A DNA stretch of 64,000 nucleotides from Branchiostoma floridae (Eukaryota; Chordata; Leptocardii; Amphioxiformes; Branchiostomatidae). The stretch lies in assembly GCF_000003815.2 (NCBI RefSeq), contig NW_023365788.1, forward strand, positions 235,207 through 299,206, given 5' to 3'. The position numbers and the translations under genes are program-made. Positions 12,402 through 24,100 of the stretch are shown in pieces (position 1 is the first letter of the stretch; each line of letters begins with the position of its first letter). The notes beneath the pieces were generated by a model. That model saw only the letters and a list, made by a program, of their open reading frames with translations. It was not told where the DNA came from and did not search any database.

Positions 12402-12857
12402 CATTACAATCCATACCTCAAAGTTTGCAGAATTATTCCGTTAAATTGGGTGAGATTTAAAGCATGTTGTCTGGCGAAATGGAGAAGCTATTATCGTCTG
12501 CCAGGCACATAACAATGAGAAAACAGGTGTGACAAAGAGCGGCTTGAAGTTTAGATAGGCAAGGTTTACACGTTTCAAGGGAAATGGATAGCAGCGGAGA
12601 CCTAACAACAAAGAACCAATATGGAAATGGCAAAGGAATTCAATTTTTCGTCACTATCCTGTTTAGCAATGAAGAGAAGTATTTATGTGGCATTCCACTC
12701 CAGAAGAGAGTGTTGTTTTATGATAGATACTATTGTTCGGGATATAAAATCAGCAGATTTTTGACAAAATAACCTTATTTGTCTTTGGGGCAGTAATCCG
12801 TTTCTACACCCACCCCCCAATACAGACCCGCTTCTAATTTACTAATTTCCTGTGCCC

Positions 12858-13258
12858 TATACACCTTTCTTACGCGGCGGCCATGATAGATCTAAAACGA
12901 GTTCAATGCGGCAAACAAAAGACTGTCCATCATAATTAACAGTTCAACCAATGATAGCCTGCCAATTAGAAAAGCGACCAATAAGTGAATGGCTGCAAAT
13001 CCGTCAAAAATTTGCATTATTATGTTTTCATTTTGCATCTCTTAATTGACTGTGGGATCAGTCTACACTACTCTAAATTGCTACATCTTTCGGTGCATAA
13101 CACTACTTGAAATATTTATTGTTCTATCTTATATAATGAAAATTTGTGTGGTTTGGGGGAAAACTAAATGGGACCTGATTTTAGAAATAAGTTTTGTCTG
13201 TTTGCCTCATTGACCTCGTCTTCGATCTATCATGGCCGCCGCGTGAGAAAGGTGTATA
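12858..13258. mobile_element. About 400-bp MITE with long GC-rich terminal inverted repeats, TA target
   Basis: The left end TACACCTTTCTTACGCGG, continuing CGGCCATGATAGATC, is mirrored at the right end by GATCTATCATGGCCGCC continuing GCGTGAGAAAGGTGTA. The inverted repeats are about 33 bp with one or two mismatches. TA dinucleotides at both edges fit a Tc1/mariner-type target duplication. The interior is AT-rich and non-coding. Confidence 0.75.
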
Positions 13259-13535
13259 GATGTTTGCATGCATAGCCGCCTTTGTCACAATTTGTCGCTA
13301 ACATTAGTCGTGATAAGCACTTAAATGAGTATCTCATATTTAAGAAGATACAAAAAATAAGTTTGGAATACAAAGATGGGGGCACTTTAGTATAAGACGT
13401 TGAAAGTAGATCAACATAAAATGGTAGCTCTTGTATGACCGGCATTGACATTGTTAATCAGATCCCACAAACCAACAAAAAACATGAAGTATGTCCTTAA
13501 CACCTTTATTCATTACACAACTATGCATAACAGGA

Positions 13536-13537
<2 letters not shown>
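13259..13537. other. Non-coding spacer between MITE and microsatellite
   Basis: No gene recognised. A minus-strand AATAAA (plus-strand TTTATT at 13505) lies here, about 1.2 kb beyond the stop codon of gene A. I do not assign it as the polyadenylation signal. Confidence 0.5.
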
Positions 13538-13590
<53 letters not shown>

Positions 13591-13603
13591 CGTGTGTGTG
13601 TGT
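13538..13603. repeat. TG/CG microsatellite
   Basis: About 66 bp of alternating TG with a short CG core. It is potentially Z-DNA-forming and lies downstream of gene A. Confidence 0.95.
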
Positions 13604-14005
13604 TAAAAAGACAGCATAGAATGTTATATAACATAACGTTACGGTGAATGTACATCACGTTATATGACGAAACAGAACAAAGATTAACATGAAACAAGCT
13701 AGTCATTGTTACAGATTAAGCTCCCCATACTTGACCAAATATAAGATAACATAATGCAATATAATATATTACAACGTGCCATAGCTTAACATTACAGAAC
13801 ATAATACTAGATTAGATATATTTCATTCTAAGGAATAACAAATCATGGCAACACATGAAGCATAATACATCCTTAAAAGATTATTAATCGATTTCATGGA
13901 AGTCATACACGAATGTTTGCATCCGTTTGACGCAACACATAGAATCAGAAGTCAAAACCAAACTAAAAGTACGTTTGTGAAGATTAGACCTCCAGGTATC
14001 GTCAA

Positions 14006-14147
14006 CATTGAAGAAGAATCACTCTTTACTTCTGGATACTTTAAAAATTTTACTAGACATTTCGAAAGGAAGGAAGGTGGATGCCTTTCGAAACGTCTAG
14101 TAATTTTTTTAAAGTATCCAGAAGTAAAGAGTGATTCTTCTTCAATG
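14006..14147. repeat. Near-perfect inverted repeat, 64-bp arms, 14-bp loop
   Basis: Left arm 14006-14069 begins CATTGAAGAAGAATC. Right arm 14084-14147 ends GATTCTTCTTCAATG. Only about three mismatches separate the arms, so a transcript would fold into one long hairpin. It lies 3' of gene A. It is probably a foldback or recent MITE-like structure. No coding meaning: the open frame across it is the palindrome itself. Confidence 0.9.
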
Positions 14148-14488
14148 CAAACTAAAAGTAATATGAAATAACATGACGTAAAATTATATGAGGTAATACT
14201 ACTTCTTCTTCTGTAATTCTATACAGACAATGACTCTGTGCAAAAGGAACTATGAAGTAATATAACATACCATAAGCAATATGCGCACCTGCCAAACACC
14301 ATATGGAATAAAGGATACATTAACTAAGATGAATAGATGAGATATTACACCCTACATATCAATGCATAGAATACAAATGAAGCTTCTTTATATGCCTCTA
14401 GGGCCAAGGATTTTAAACGTAGATAAACCCGGTATAAACTTAAGTGATTTGCGTTTTTTTTCGGCAGATATAATCATCTATTACATAT

Positions 14489-14494
14489 AGTTAT
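14489..14494 (-). promoter_or_regulatory. Possible polyadenylation hexamer of gene A (ATTAAA)
   Basis: Plus-strand TTTAAT reads ATTAAA on the minus strand, about 230 bases after the stop codon of gene A. It is the nearest canonical variant found. Weak support, because AT-rich DNA yields such hexamers by chance. Confidence 0.25.
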
Positions 14495-14725
14495 CTTTAA
14501 TGCAAATACCCTTTGGATATCCTTGCAACGGAAGGAAGAAATAGCATCATGATTTTATAAAACCTTTACATCCTCTGAATGTATTGTGGGTATTCATCTG
14601 CTGAATGTCGAAGCTACCAGTGGTAGCACAAGTATCAAATGCCGTGAAAGTAGAGATGTTGCTTTCATATTGTTACAAAACATTCATCATTTGCCATCAA
14701 AGATCATACATCATGATGTTTTTTC

Positions 14726-15125
14726 TTAGCTCGCGGAGACCTTTGGGCGACCAATGAGCAGAGTGCACGGGATGGCCACAGCGATGGCGACGATGTAGAG
14801 GACCAGACTCAGCCTGTCCAGCACTTTAGCCAACAGAGCGTACTCTCCAACTTCTTCATCATCATCACCGCCACTCGCCATAGCATCGATGCTGCCGGAC
14901 AGTTGTTCAACACTGGCCTTCAACTCATCTACGCTCCCCTTCAACCCAATAAGGGTAGCTCCGACCTCATTCTTCACGTTCAGGGGTGGGTTGACTCCTC
15001 CGATGGATGGACCATAGCCGTCAGCCTTTGTGCGTCGTTCGATGTCATTTGCTTTGTTGCTTATGGTGTACTCTGTCGGGTCTTCCTTTTTCAGCTTCTT
15101 GGTCAGGTCTCCCATCAACAAGGCC
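14726..15125 (-). CDS. Gene A exon 15: cytoplasmic loop, TM4, C-terminus
   Basis: 400-bp last exon with acceptor TTGTGTTAG. It encodes most of the TM3-TM4 loop, an acidic patch ([11 protein letters not shown]), the amphipathic segment before TM4, then [13 protein letters not shown] leading into TM4. It ends GRPKVSAS and TAA. The DRLSLVLY start of TM4 is like nicotinic subunits. Confidence 0.9.
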
Positions 15126-18100
15126 CTAACACAAGATTCCATTAGAACAGCACTACCAAAAATGCCTTTTCTTATATTTCTTCTTTCTTCTCATAAAAGA
15201 GAAAAAAATGTTCATGAGGGAAGAAATTTCAGTACTTAAATAATATTTTAAGAATTTTATAGTAGTTTTTCGTAAAGCATTTCTTGAAGGAACATTTTTC
15301 GTCTTAAAATTTCGATATTTTCTTAAATATGACAAGAAAAAATTACTTGACCAAGAAATCAATAATTTTTGCTTGTTAACAATGTCTATTAATTCTTGAG
15401 AGTGAACATCTATTTCTTTTTAATTTAGAAAATGATTTCTTAATTTAAGTAAATGAGAAAAGTGCTCAGATGTAGCAAGGAAAGAACCTCTAATGTTCGT
15501 TATGAAATATTTATAATGAAAACATTTGTCTAAGGGTTAAAAAAAGCAAGAGAACTATCAGGTACTGCATGCATCAGGGGTCTATAAAGTATTGAAGATT
15601 TGAGGTATTTTCCTGTATTTGAATATTTGTGATACCTTGCAATGTGCTTCAAGAAGAGCGTCCGCACCCATTTGGGGACAGGTCCCTTCTTGTCGTGTAT
15701 GATGATGATGAAAAGAGTCGTCAGCATGAAGAGCGCCATCAGGGCCATGCACACAATGATCAGCATGGCTGGAAGAGAAGAAAAAAAATTAACGTTATAT
15801 GAGCGAAAAAATATCCAATATCACACTATAATAAAGTATTGAAGTCACTATGTATCTTGACAGGCGGTTAATGTACATTGTTACATTTAATTCGATTGAA
15901 AATACCATGCAATGGCAAGAATTAAACATTAAAGATTTATTTATTCAAATGCTTTGTGGTACCGTGACTTGATTTTAAACTGAAGACATTCTTAGTTGAA
16001 ATAATCACACATACATGACAGTGTTCTACCAACTTGCAACTATATATTTGTTAAGAAAAAAAAGCTGCCAAAGTCCTTGATTTTGGTACACCCTGCTTAA
16101 AAGTGTTAGGAATGAAAAATCGATACAGTACGACTTCTCAATGTTATCACATATCAAACTATTTGAAGAATTTGCTCACCAATAAATGGCAGGGTACTAG
16201 ACACAGGCAGGAAGCCTGTAACGACGACTAGCGACACCACCATGGACAGCAGCACGGTGACGCCGAACCCGATCCTGTCACCTTTGTCGATGGGCATGAT
16301 GAAGGTGATGATCATGAGGATGATGAGGATGAGGCAGGGAGAGATGGTTGTGGCGTAATGATAAGTGGGGTCTCGTTTGAGAGTCATAGTCAGACAGGCC
16401 GTGTTGTTCTTGGCTGAAAGGGTTGTTTTTCCACTCCACTCTCCCGTGACGATGTCGGCCTCGTCGTTTTCGCAGGTCAGGAATCTGCTGTCTTTGTGTG
16501 TTGTGGAGTTGGAGCAGTCTTGAAAAGAAGATTTCAAAATTTTTCTGATGGTCAGCGATATTTCTTATATGTTGGCATTATAGGTTCAGGACAAATCTAG
16601 AAAAAAATGTTTTTACAATTTTTGGCGTGACCCCTACGTGGCTCCGTGGGGCACGATGCGGCCCCGGAATATATTTGAGTACGACCGGGCCCCGGGTTCA
16701 TTTTAAGTCGGGACAAGGTAACAACTACACCAGGACCTATCCGTGGGGTACACCGAGGGATGTCCCTCGGTATCGGGCAGTCCACCGTGGAAAATTTGTG
16801 GCTTCAGAGCCAGGTCTGGGCTACATCCCTGACGGGTATCGGTGCAATCGGGACCATAGCCTTAGAGTCTACGTTTCTGTATATCTGATTTTCAAGCGCT
16901 TGGAGTAAGACAACATAGACTTTGATCCAGACTACCATACCTATCGTGTACTCTTCCCCAGCTCTCCAGCACACCGCACACGTCATGTTGTCCTGTGGGA
17001 ATTGGAAGGGGTCCAGGGTGCAGGTTGTGGTAGTCAGTGCTTCAACAGGCCAGGAGACCTTCCCGCTATTCACGATTTTGACCTCTGACGTAGGGAACCC
17101 ACCGCCATAACCTGTGTCAGCGCTGATAGAAAAATGATTCACTTAAAAGAATGATCTTTATTGATGACATTTGCACATGGTACAATGTATGGCAACGACC
17201 ATTACAGACAGTAAAAAATAAGTAAAAAAATATGTTTCGTAAAAAAAAGTAACTATATACGTATACAATGACATGTATACATAAAAGGATGCTAAATCAT
17301 CGCAACATGTACAAATTTGCATAGCATAATAATTTAGAAAACCTTAGGAATACATACAACAAGCAGGATAGCTTTTCGATGCATCTTAACTTATAACAGG
17401 AGGTAAAAAAAAGTAATACAAGGGGGGGGGGGGGGGGGCTAGAAGTTTCAATTATCGTCAAGTAGTTACAGTCAATACAATGCTCCTAGATCTGGAGCAT
17501 AGTTCCACAGATAGACATGACAAAATATTTACTTTCTCTCCAGGATCAATGTTGGCTTCCAGATTTGATCATCTAAGATGTACATATGATCCAATCCTCC
17601 ATATCGTTTCGTTTCCCATTCCAGTCGGTTGTCTTTCCATGTCTGTTACATACAAAAACAACAAACACAACATCACAGTCTTCTGGTTAGAAAGAAACAG
17701 TCGTGTAAAAATGTGTTTCAAATTGGGCACTTGCGATATGTTTGCTTTCGTCCTGCTATTGCTATGAGTACAATTGAAATGTATATACTATCATCTTCTT
17801 TTAAGAAAGTAGCGAATGACAATTTAGGTATCATGCTTGTGCACTGGTGCCTGCGTTGCCTGTCTGTAACCGAACCCGAGTGTGCTGTGTTGCGTAAATA
17901 TTGTCTGTACCAATTTTACAGGGGTTCACACTTTGCATAATATCTGTTTCTGTTACCTTACGATAACAAGTCTTCATCTACCATAATAATAAAAAAGATC
18001 ATTTCATCGTAATAACGAGGCATAAACATATCACTTAGATTGTGAATAAGAACAATGTATTGCAGCAATGCCAGTATAATCTTTCACTTACGTATTCAGC

Positions 18101-21100
18101 TTTAAAGGATGTTACTATCTGTTCCGCCTTTTCATCCTGAAAGGAATTTACAAAACAGACGCAATTGTGAATTCAGAGAACAAAATCCTTCATTAGATCT
18201 AGGAATAGAACGCTGGCCAATGCATACTGTTTTCGGCCGATCTGGTAAGAGATCACTTTCTAACAACAAAAGCTTTGTTCGTCTGAACAATGTTTTCTTA
18301 GTATATATGCAACGGGCGAAAGACTTTTTGCAATCGTTGAAAGTGTATCTATGAATCCTATCTAAACGCACACACACACACACACACACACACATAAAAC
18401 TTGTGAGTAAGAAAACTTTTGAATTGATTGATACATGGCAGAGGAAATATTGATATTAATGTTTCTAGGACACAACAATGTTTTTTAATTCTACCATGAG
18501 GTATTTCTTACTTACCAAGCTGATGACGTTGACCACATATGCCTTTATATTCAAACTAGTTGTGGGAGACACCGCCTTGTTGTAGACATCTTCGCTCAGA
18601 AGGTCCTTTTGTAGTTGGAATTTTTGGTCGACTGTAACACAAATATTACTCACAAATTACCTCTCAGTTACATTATAGGTTAAATCGAGCTCAAAATGCA
18701 GTTTTTCGTGCAAAAGACGCGCGTGATATGGCAGTAAAAGATGGCGAATAAAGTCTTTTACACATTCAACTACGCATGCGCGGACGACAAGAACTCTGGG
18801 TATTTTGTCAAAGGTTAAGACGTCGAGAAGTAAACATATAACAACCAAAATGGCGAACTCTTCACCGTCTGGGGCGCTCATACATATTACCCAAAGTTCC
18901 TGTCACCAACAGTTGCGAAGTCAAGTATGCGCGAAAGAGCATTTATTTCATTTCCCTAGCTGTTCCCTAGCTGTTCTAGGGACGCTTCCTTTTGTATATC
19001 GACAACTGCAAACGCTTCAGGGCGGTTGGGAGGTAATGTCAGAGAGAGGGGGAAAAATAATCTCCAAGCAGATTCCTCTGGTGGCATTAAAACAGTAACA
19101 TAAGCTGGGGGAGGCATTGGCCGGCAAAGGAGGATAATTCGCCACCGCGGATCCTCCTTTGCCGGCCAATTCCTTCCCCAGCTTATGTTACTGTTTTAGT
19201 GCCACCGGAGGAATCTGCTTGGAGATTAGGGGAAAAAGAGTTCACGGAAGATGTAGTCATATTAGTAATTCTGTATTTTACATGTTAATTGTATACATTA
19301 CAGTGTCATTTTGTTCCGATAAAGGTACCTGTCTGAATTATTATCTTCAATCAATCCTTATCAGATTTACATGTCTAAGTAAAATATATCAAGATATAAC
19401 AATATAGATCGATGAACTAACAAAAATATTACCTTCGCATGCAGGTTTATCTGTTTCCCAGTAGGCTGTTTCGTCATCAGCAACACATAGAGCCCTGTTG
19501 GCCGTAGTGCCTTTCTTGAACTTGTATCCTGTATTACATGTGTACGTAATTGTGTCTTCATCAGGCCAGTAGAACTTCAGTATGGGAGACCGCTGTCCAA
19601 ACTGTGGTTTCCCCGGATCTTTGCACCCCTCTCCTGTTAAAACAAGAAGTACAACACTGTGAAGATATGCCAGCAACGCAACATGTGTGTGTGTGTGTAC
19701 GCATGCATGTGCTTGTTTCGGATGAAAACCCTCAAAGTCTACAGTATTTTCGTTGTTGATACTCCGGCGTCATTGTCAACAAGCGATTTGTAAGGACGTC
19801 GCAACATAACTCCTTTGTTTATTTACTCGGTGCAATACTACATACTGTAAATGCAGAAATGTTCGCGGTGGATTAACGTTCGTGGTTTTCGCGGTGACCA
19901 CTTCACCTTGAACTTAAAAACACAGTGAACATTTTTCTATATGGTATTAGACTGCAGTCTATGGTGTTACCGCGAAATTAAAACCACCGCGAACTTAAAT
20001 GCATTTACAGTAACTCCACCAACAATCACTGTAGCAGCGTCTCTTCAGTGAGCGAGGACACCTCTTCCCAGTAAAGCCCCTGTCACAAAGCGTGCACGAT
20101 CCCTTGCGATGAGCAGTAAAAGCGCAGAGCGTCATAAGTCGGGGGAGATTTGGAAGCAATAGTTTAAATATATAAAGCCGTGGTCGCAAAGCGCGTAGTG
20201 CATCGTACGATGAGGTCATAAGTTAGAGCGTACCTGCGCCAATCGCAGTGAATCTTAATAAATCGGGGAGCGTATTCTACAGCTTCGTCCACAAATGGTT
20301 GGTCAAAAAGCGCAAAAGCGGTCAGGTGGCTATTCAGAAGAGACACAAGTGAAAAATCGTACGACGCTGGAAAAATTTTGAACATCATCCGATGCTTTGC
20401 GATGGCTGATGTTGCTTACGATTTAGCTCCGATTTACTGCGATCATGGTACGATATGTAATCAATCTTTATTGACACGACAAAAGTACAGCGACTTTCGT
20501 AAGGTCTACATGTATAACAACTACTTACAGTACAACTAAACACACATATATGGATATCTATAGGTATGACTAAATCAACATATAGGGTCTAGCATGTCAT
20601 TAACACTATTAGTTCTACGGTATAAACATTCGTGGATATATTTGCCTACTTGTACACAGTGAGGGTTATCGCCTCCCAGAATGTAGTTGAATTTATCTAT
20701 CGAACAGAGAGTAGCAAATTCTTTAGAACAAGCGGAAAGTAATGTGAACAGCTCTGTGCGTTTATCATTATATCGAGAACAATCCATAACAAAGTGACGT
20801 TCGTCTTCGATCTCATTTGGGCAAAATGGACAAAACCTCTGGTCACGGGGAATTTTAGTATATCTTCCGGCTTCTATATTTAGTTTGTAACTACTGATTC
20901 TCATCTTTGTAATTGCTCTACGAAGTTCGAAACTGTGTACATTCGAAAGATACTTCTATTGTCCGTATCTTTCCTTTAGCGTAGAATAAATGCAAAGTTT
21001 TGAGTTATTCTGGATAGAAGAATGCCATTCTTGTATGTATATATCCTGTAAGCGGAGTCGTAATTGGTCGGTTAGCATATTAACATGATACAACCTCGGG

Positions 21101-24100
21101 TTTGTCCATACATGTCCAAAACCATTATAGTTGAGAATATGTGGAATACTCCATCGCAAGAAATCGTACGCACTTTGTGACCGGGGCTTAAGTCAGAAAC
21201 ATAAAGCTTAGGCAAGCTCATCTGATTAAAATGGAGAAACAATATGTATGACCATAAATTACAAATTATTTATAATACTGAAAATACGATCCAAGAGGAA
21301 TTATTGTTAGCTGTTTCAAAGGCTGTTGTCACAGTTTTACCTGACTATTGAACATGAATATGACTTAACGACTTACTGTTGCAAGGCACGATGTCACAAT
21401 ACTCGTATCCAGCTGGTGTGGTGCACCATGGCCTGTTGTCTTTGTCAGGATTACGACATTTGTTGCCCTCAAGGTTTGCCCAGGGATACTCCGCTATGTA
21501 GCTTTGGTCATCGCTCCATGGGATACAGTCAGTCCCCTCTTTAGGAGCTCTGGACTCATTCCCTCTGTAATTTACACCATTTCCATCGAAGCACTCCACT
21601 ACGACAAAAGAAAACGTAAAAGGTGTAGAATCAAAACATAACCATTGCAATTTTTTCTCAGTTTGCAAATTGCACAACTGTAGTTGATGAATAGACTTAC
21701 CACCATCCTTCATTGAAGTCTTGATGTTGTTGCAGTTGGTGTAAGGGAAAATCTCACAGTTGGGGAAAGCTTCCCAAGAGTCCTCATTATCACAGGAGTA
21801 CTTCACCTCTTCACACCAAGAACGACATGGCAGCTGTTGTCGGAGGTTCGGACTAAAACAACAAAAATGGTTAGTTATGTTGGTGATAACAGATTGCATT
21901 TCTTGGGATCAAAACGCAAGCATATGTTTGTTTGTACCGCATGCCTGGTAAAACGCCTTATGGCGTAACAAACCTAGTTTTGTATTGAAGAGTACAAGTT
22001 GTATATTNNNNNNNNNNNNNNNNNNNNNNNNNNNNNNNNNNNNNNNNNNNNNNNNNNNNNNNNNNNNNNNNNNNNNNNNNNNNNNNNNNNNNNNNNNNNN
22101 NNNNNNNAAGTAGTCATCATGCGTTAGCATTTAAATGACTTATCGGTAACCTGGTATGATGGGACCAAACACAAGAGACTGTGTTAGCGACAGCAAAACC
22201 AACATTTATAAGTTTAAAATTTGGCACCGGCAGAAAAAAAATATACCTGGCCTCGCAGCGCGGTACAATGGTAGCACAGACGAGCTCTCTAACACGGGGG
22301 TGGCAATCAGAGTCGGCAAGGCTTTCGAGGTCGGTGAATGCTGCCGAGTTTGTTACCATGTCCAACGTGGTGTGACTGTAGTCCAGTGGGTTGGGGAGTG
22401 TCATCTTTGAGCCCCACTCAAGGCCCCTGCATATCGTCAACGACGATGGAATGTCTTGACAAGCTGGATCAAAGGAAGATACATTATGTAACATTAACAT
22501 TCTACTTAAGACCAATCCTCTATAAGGTTATGACAATTACAATGATGTCAGATGACATGTTGTAATACTATAAACAAACTTGAATTAGGTCACGTGACCC
22601 TTCAGAGCTTATGAAACATGGCGGATGCAAGGTGAACGCTTCTTATAAACAGAAAAGAAGTCGTGAGTACAAGTCGAAATTTCTTGATTCCTATGGATTA
22701 AGAACTGTACCCACCACAGCTGCTCGCATCCTCGTCACTACCGTCATTGCAGTCATTGTTTCCGTCGCACCTTCTCCAGGCGTCTATACAGGTTACACCG
22801 TTAGCACACCGGTACTGGCCGACTTCACACTGAGCAAATACTGGAAATCAAAATAAATTGTGTATTATACAAGAGAAGACCCCATCAATGTTACTTGCCA
22901 TGCCCCAGGAAGGTAAAAGAACCCACCACATGTGCGATGGTGTGGTGTGAGCGGATCAAACCATTCCGGCCAAATATGGGGTAGGAAATTTCCAGAACAC
23001 CCCTGCTTCGCCTGTTGAGTCAGTGAAGTCAAACTTGCCTAAGCTTGATGTTTCTGACTTGGGGAGAAGAGATGCTGCCACAGTTATTGCTATGGCCTTT
23101 TTAATCTTCATGATGGTAACATCAGGACCTATAAACTTGTTTTGGAAAAAAATGTTAGTATTATGGTAATATCCTTATAATTCTATTACGGCTAAACAAA
23201 ACCCTGGTTGTTTCGTGAAGTACGATTAACCCTTCTATAACACAGAATGTTCACATTGATCATTTACAATGCCTTTAAACAATAGATTTTAAACGTTATA
23301 AGGCAAAATCACACTCTCTTGTTCAACTTTTTTCATGTAAGTTGTATTCGATTGCTTTAGACGATAGTACCTTTATCTTCAGCTGTATAGCTGGCCTGGA
23401 ATCCCTTCCGGGTATCTCCAGAGTCAGATGTGAATTGCACAGTCATAAAACTCCCGCTTGAAGACTTGGGATCGGGTATACTTGTTCCATCCAACGGTTC
23501 TGAAGGAAAAGAAAATACGAAAAAGCTATAAGAATTTTATAGTTTATGAAAAAAACAGGGTACTTGACAAAGATTCGCCAACCTATTACCTACTTTTATC
23601 GAAGCAGTAACAAACAAATGAATTAGACCACATTGTAAAACATGACTGCATGCGAACTCAACTTATCTTAAGTTGGAAGAAGCCGTTAGGTAAGTAGGCA
23701 GATAGAGAGAATAACAAATACGCAAGCTGATTGAAATAAACTTTTTGAAGTCAAGAATCAAGAAACGGTTGAAATAGGATTCGGCCACGTCTTACACTGC
23801 ATTTTTAAATCTAGAGTTGTTGTTTCTTTCAAGACAACTTGCGAAGATAGAGTTGTAGCTTTTGAATTGACGTGTCTCAAAGTTGAACACATTTATTGAT
23901 AACATCATTTAATTGGGCGACTGTTCATGTTCAAATGACTTACTTGACAAACTGTTTAATCTCTTTGTCTGTTAAATTGTTTGGTATAAAGAAAATGGAC
24001 AGCAAGCTTACTACAGAAAAATAATTTTAGCATGGATCTATTCTATATTCACACTAATAAATGCCTTCTACCCACCATTCTAGCACCTAGGGCAGCGTCA

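Larger units (their letters stand above)
9390..12430. repeat. Segmental duplicate of 31070-33010
   Basis: Blocks appear in the same order and orientation in both places: CGGCGCATATTACGGGTTGA (9403) with the related segment at 31111; TTGTTAAACAT...GTGACATTACG (10545 and 31468); the GCGCTGCGCTCTC-type MITE (10875 and 31810); GCAGAAATAATTGAGCCC (11427) with its match at 32441; and CCTTGGGTAC...GGACCGTGTTGCC (12340) with its match near 32936. They sit upstream of genes C and A respectively, consistent with duplication of a gene plus its upstream flank. Copy 9390 has extra transposon insertions. Confidence 0.65.

Noticed and set aside
13896-14171. Plus-strand open frame of 91 codons
   Set aside because: It runs through both arms of the 14006-14147 hairpin and is therefore a by-product of the palindrome.
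18805-19098. Plus-strand open frame of 97 codons
   Set aside because: It overlaps the arm of the 19059-19227 inverted repeat in an intron of gene A and has no family features.
22156-22565. Overlapping plus-strand frames opposite the Frizzled exon
   Set aside because: They are antisense shadows of gene A exon 5.
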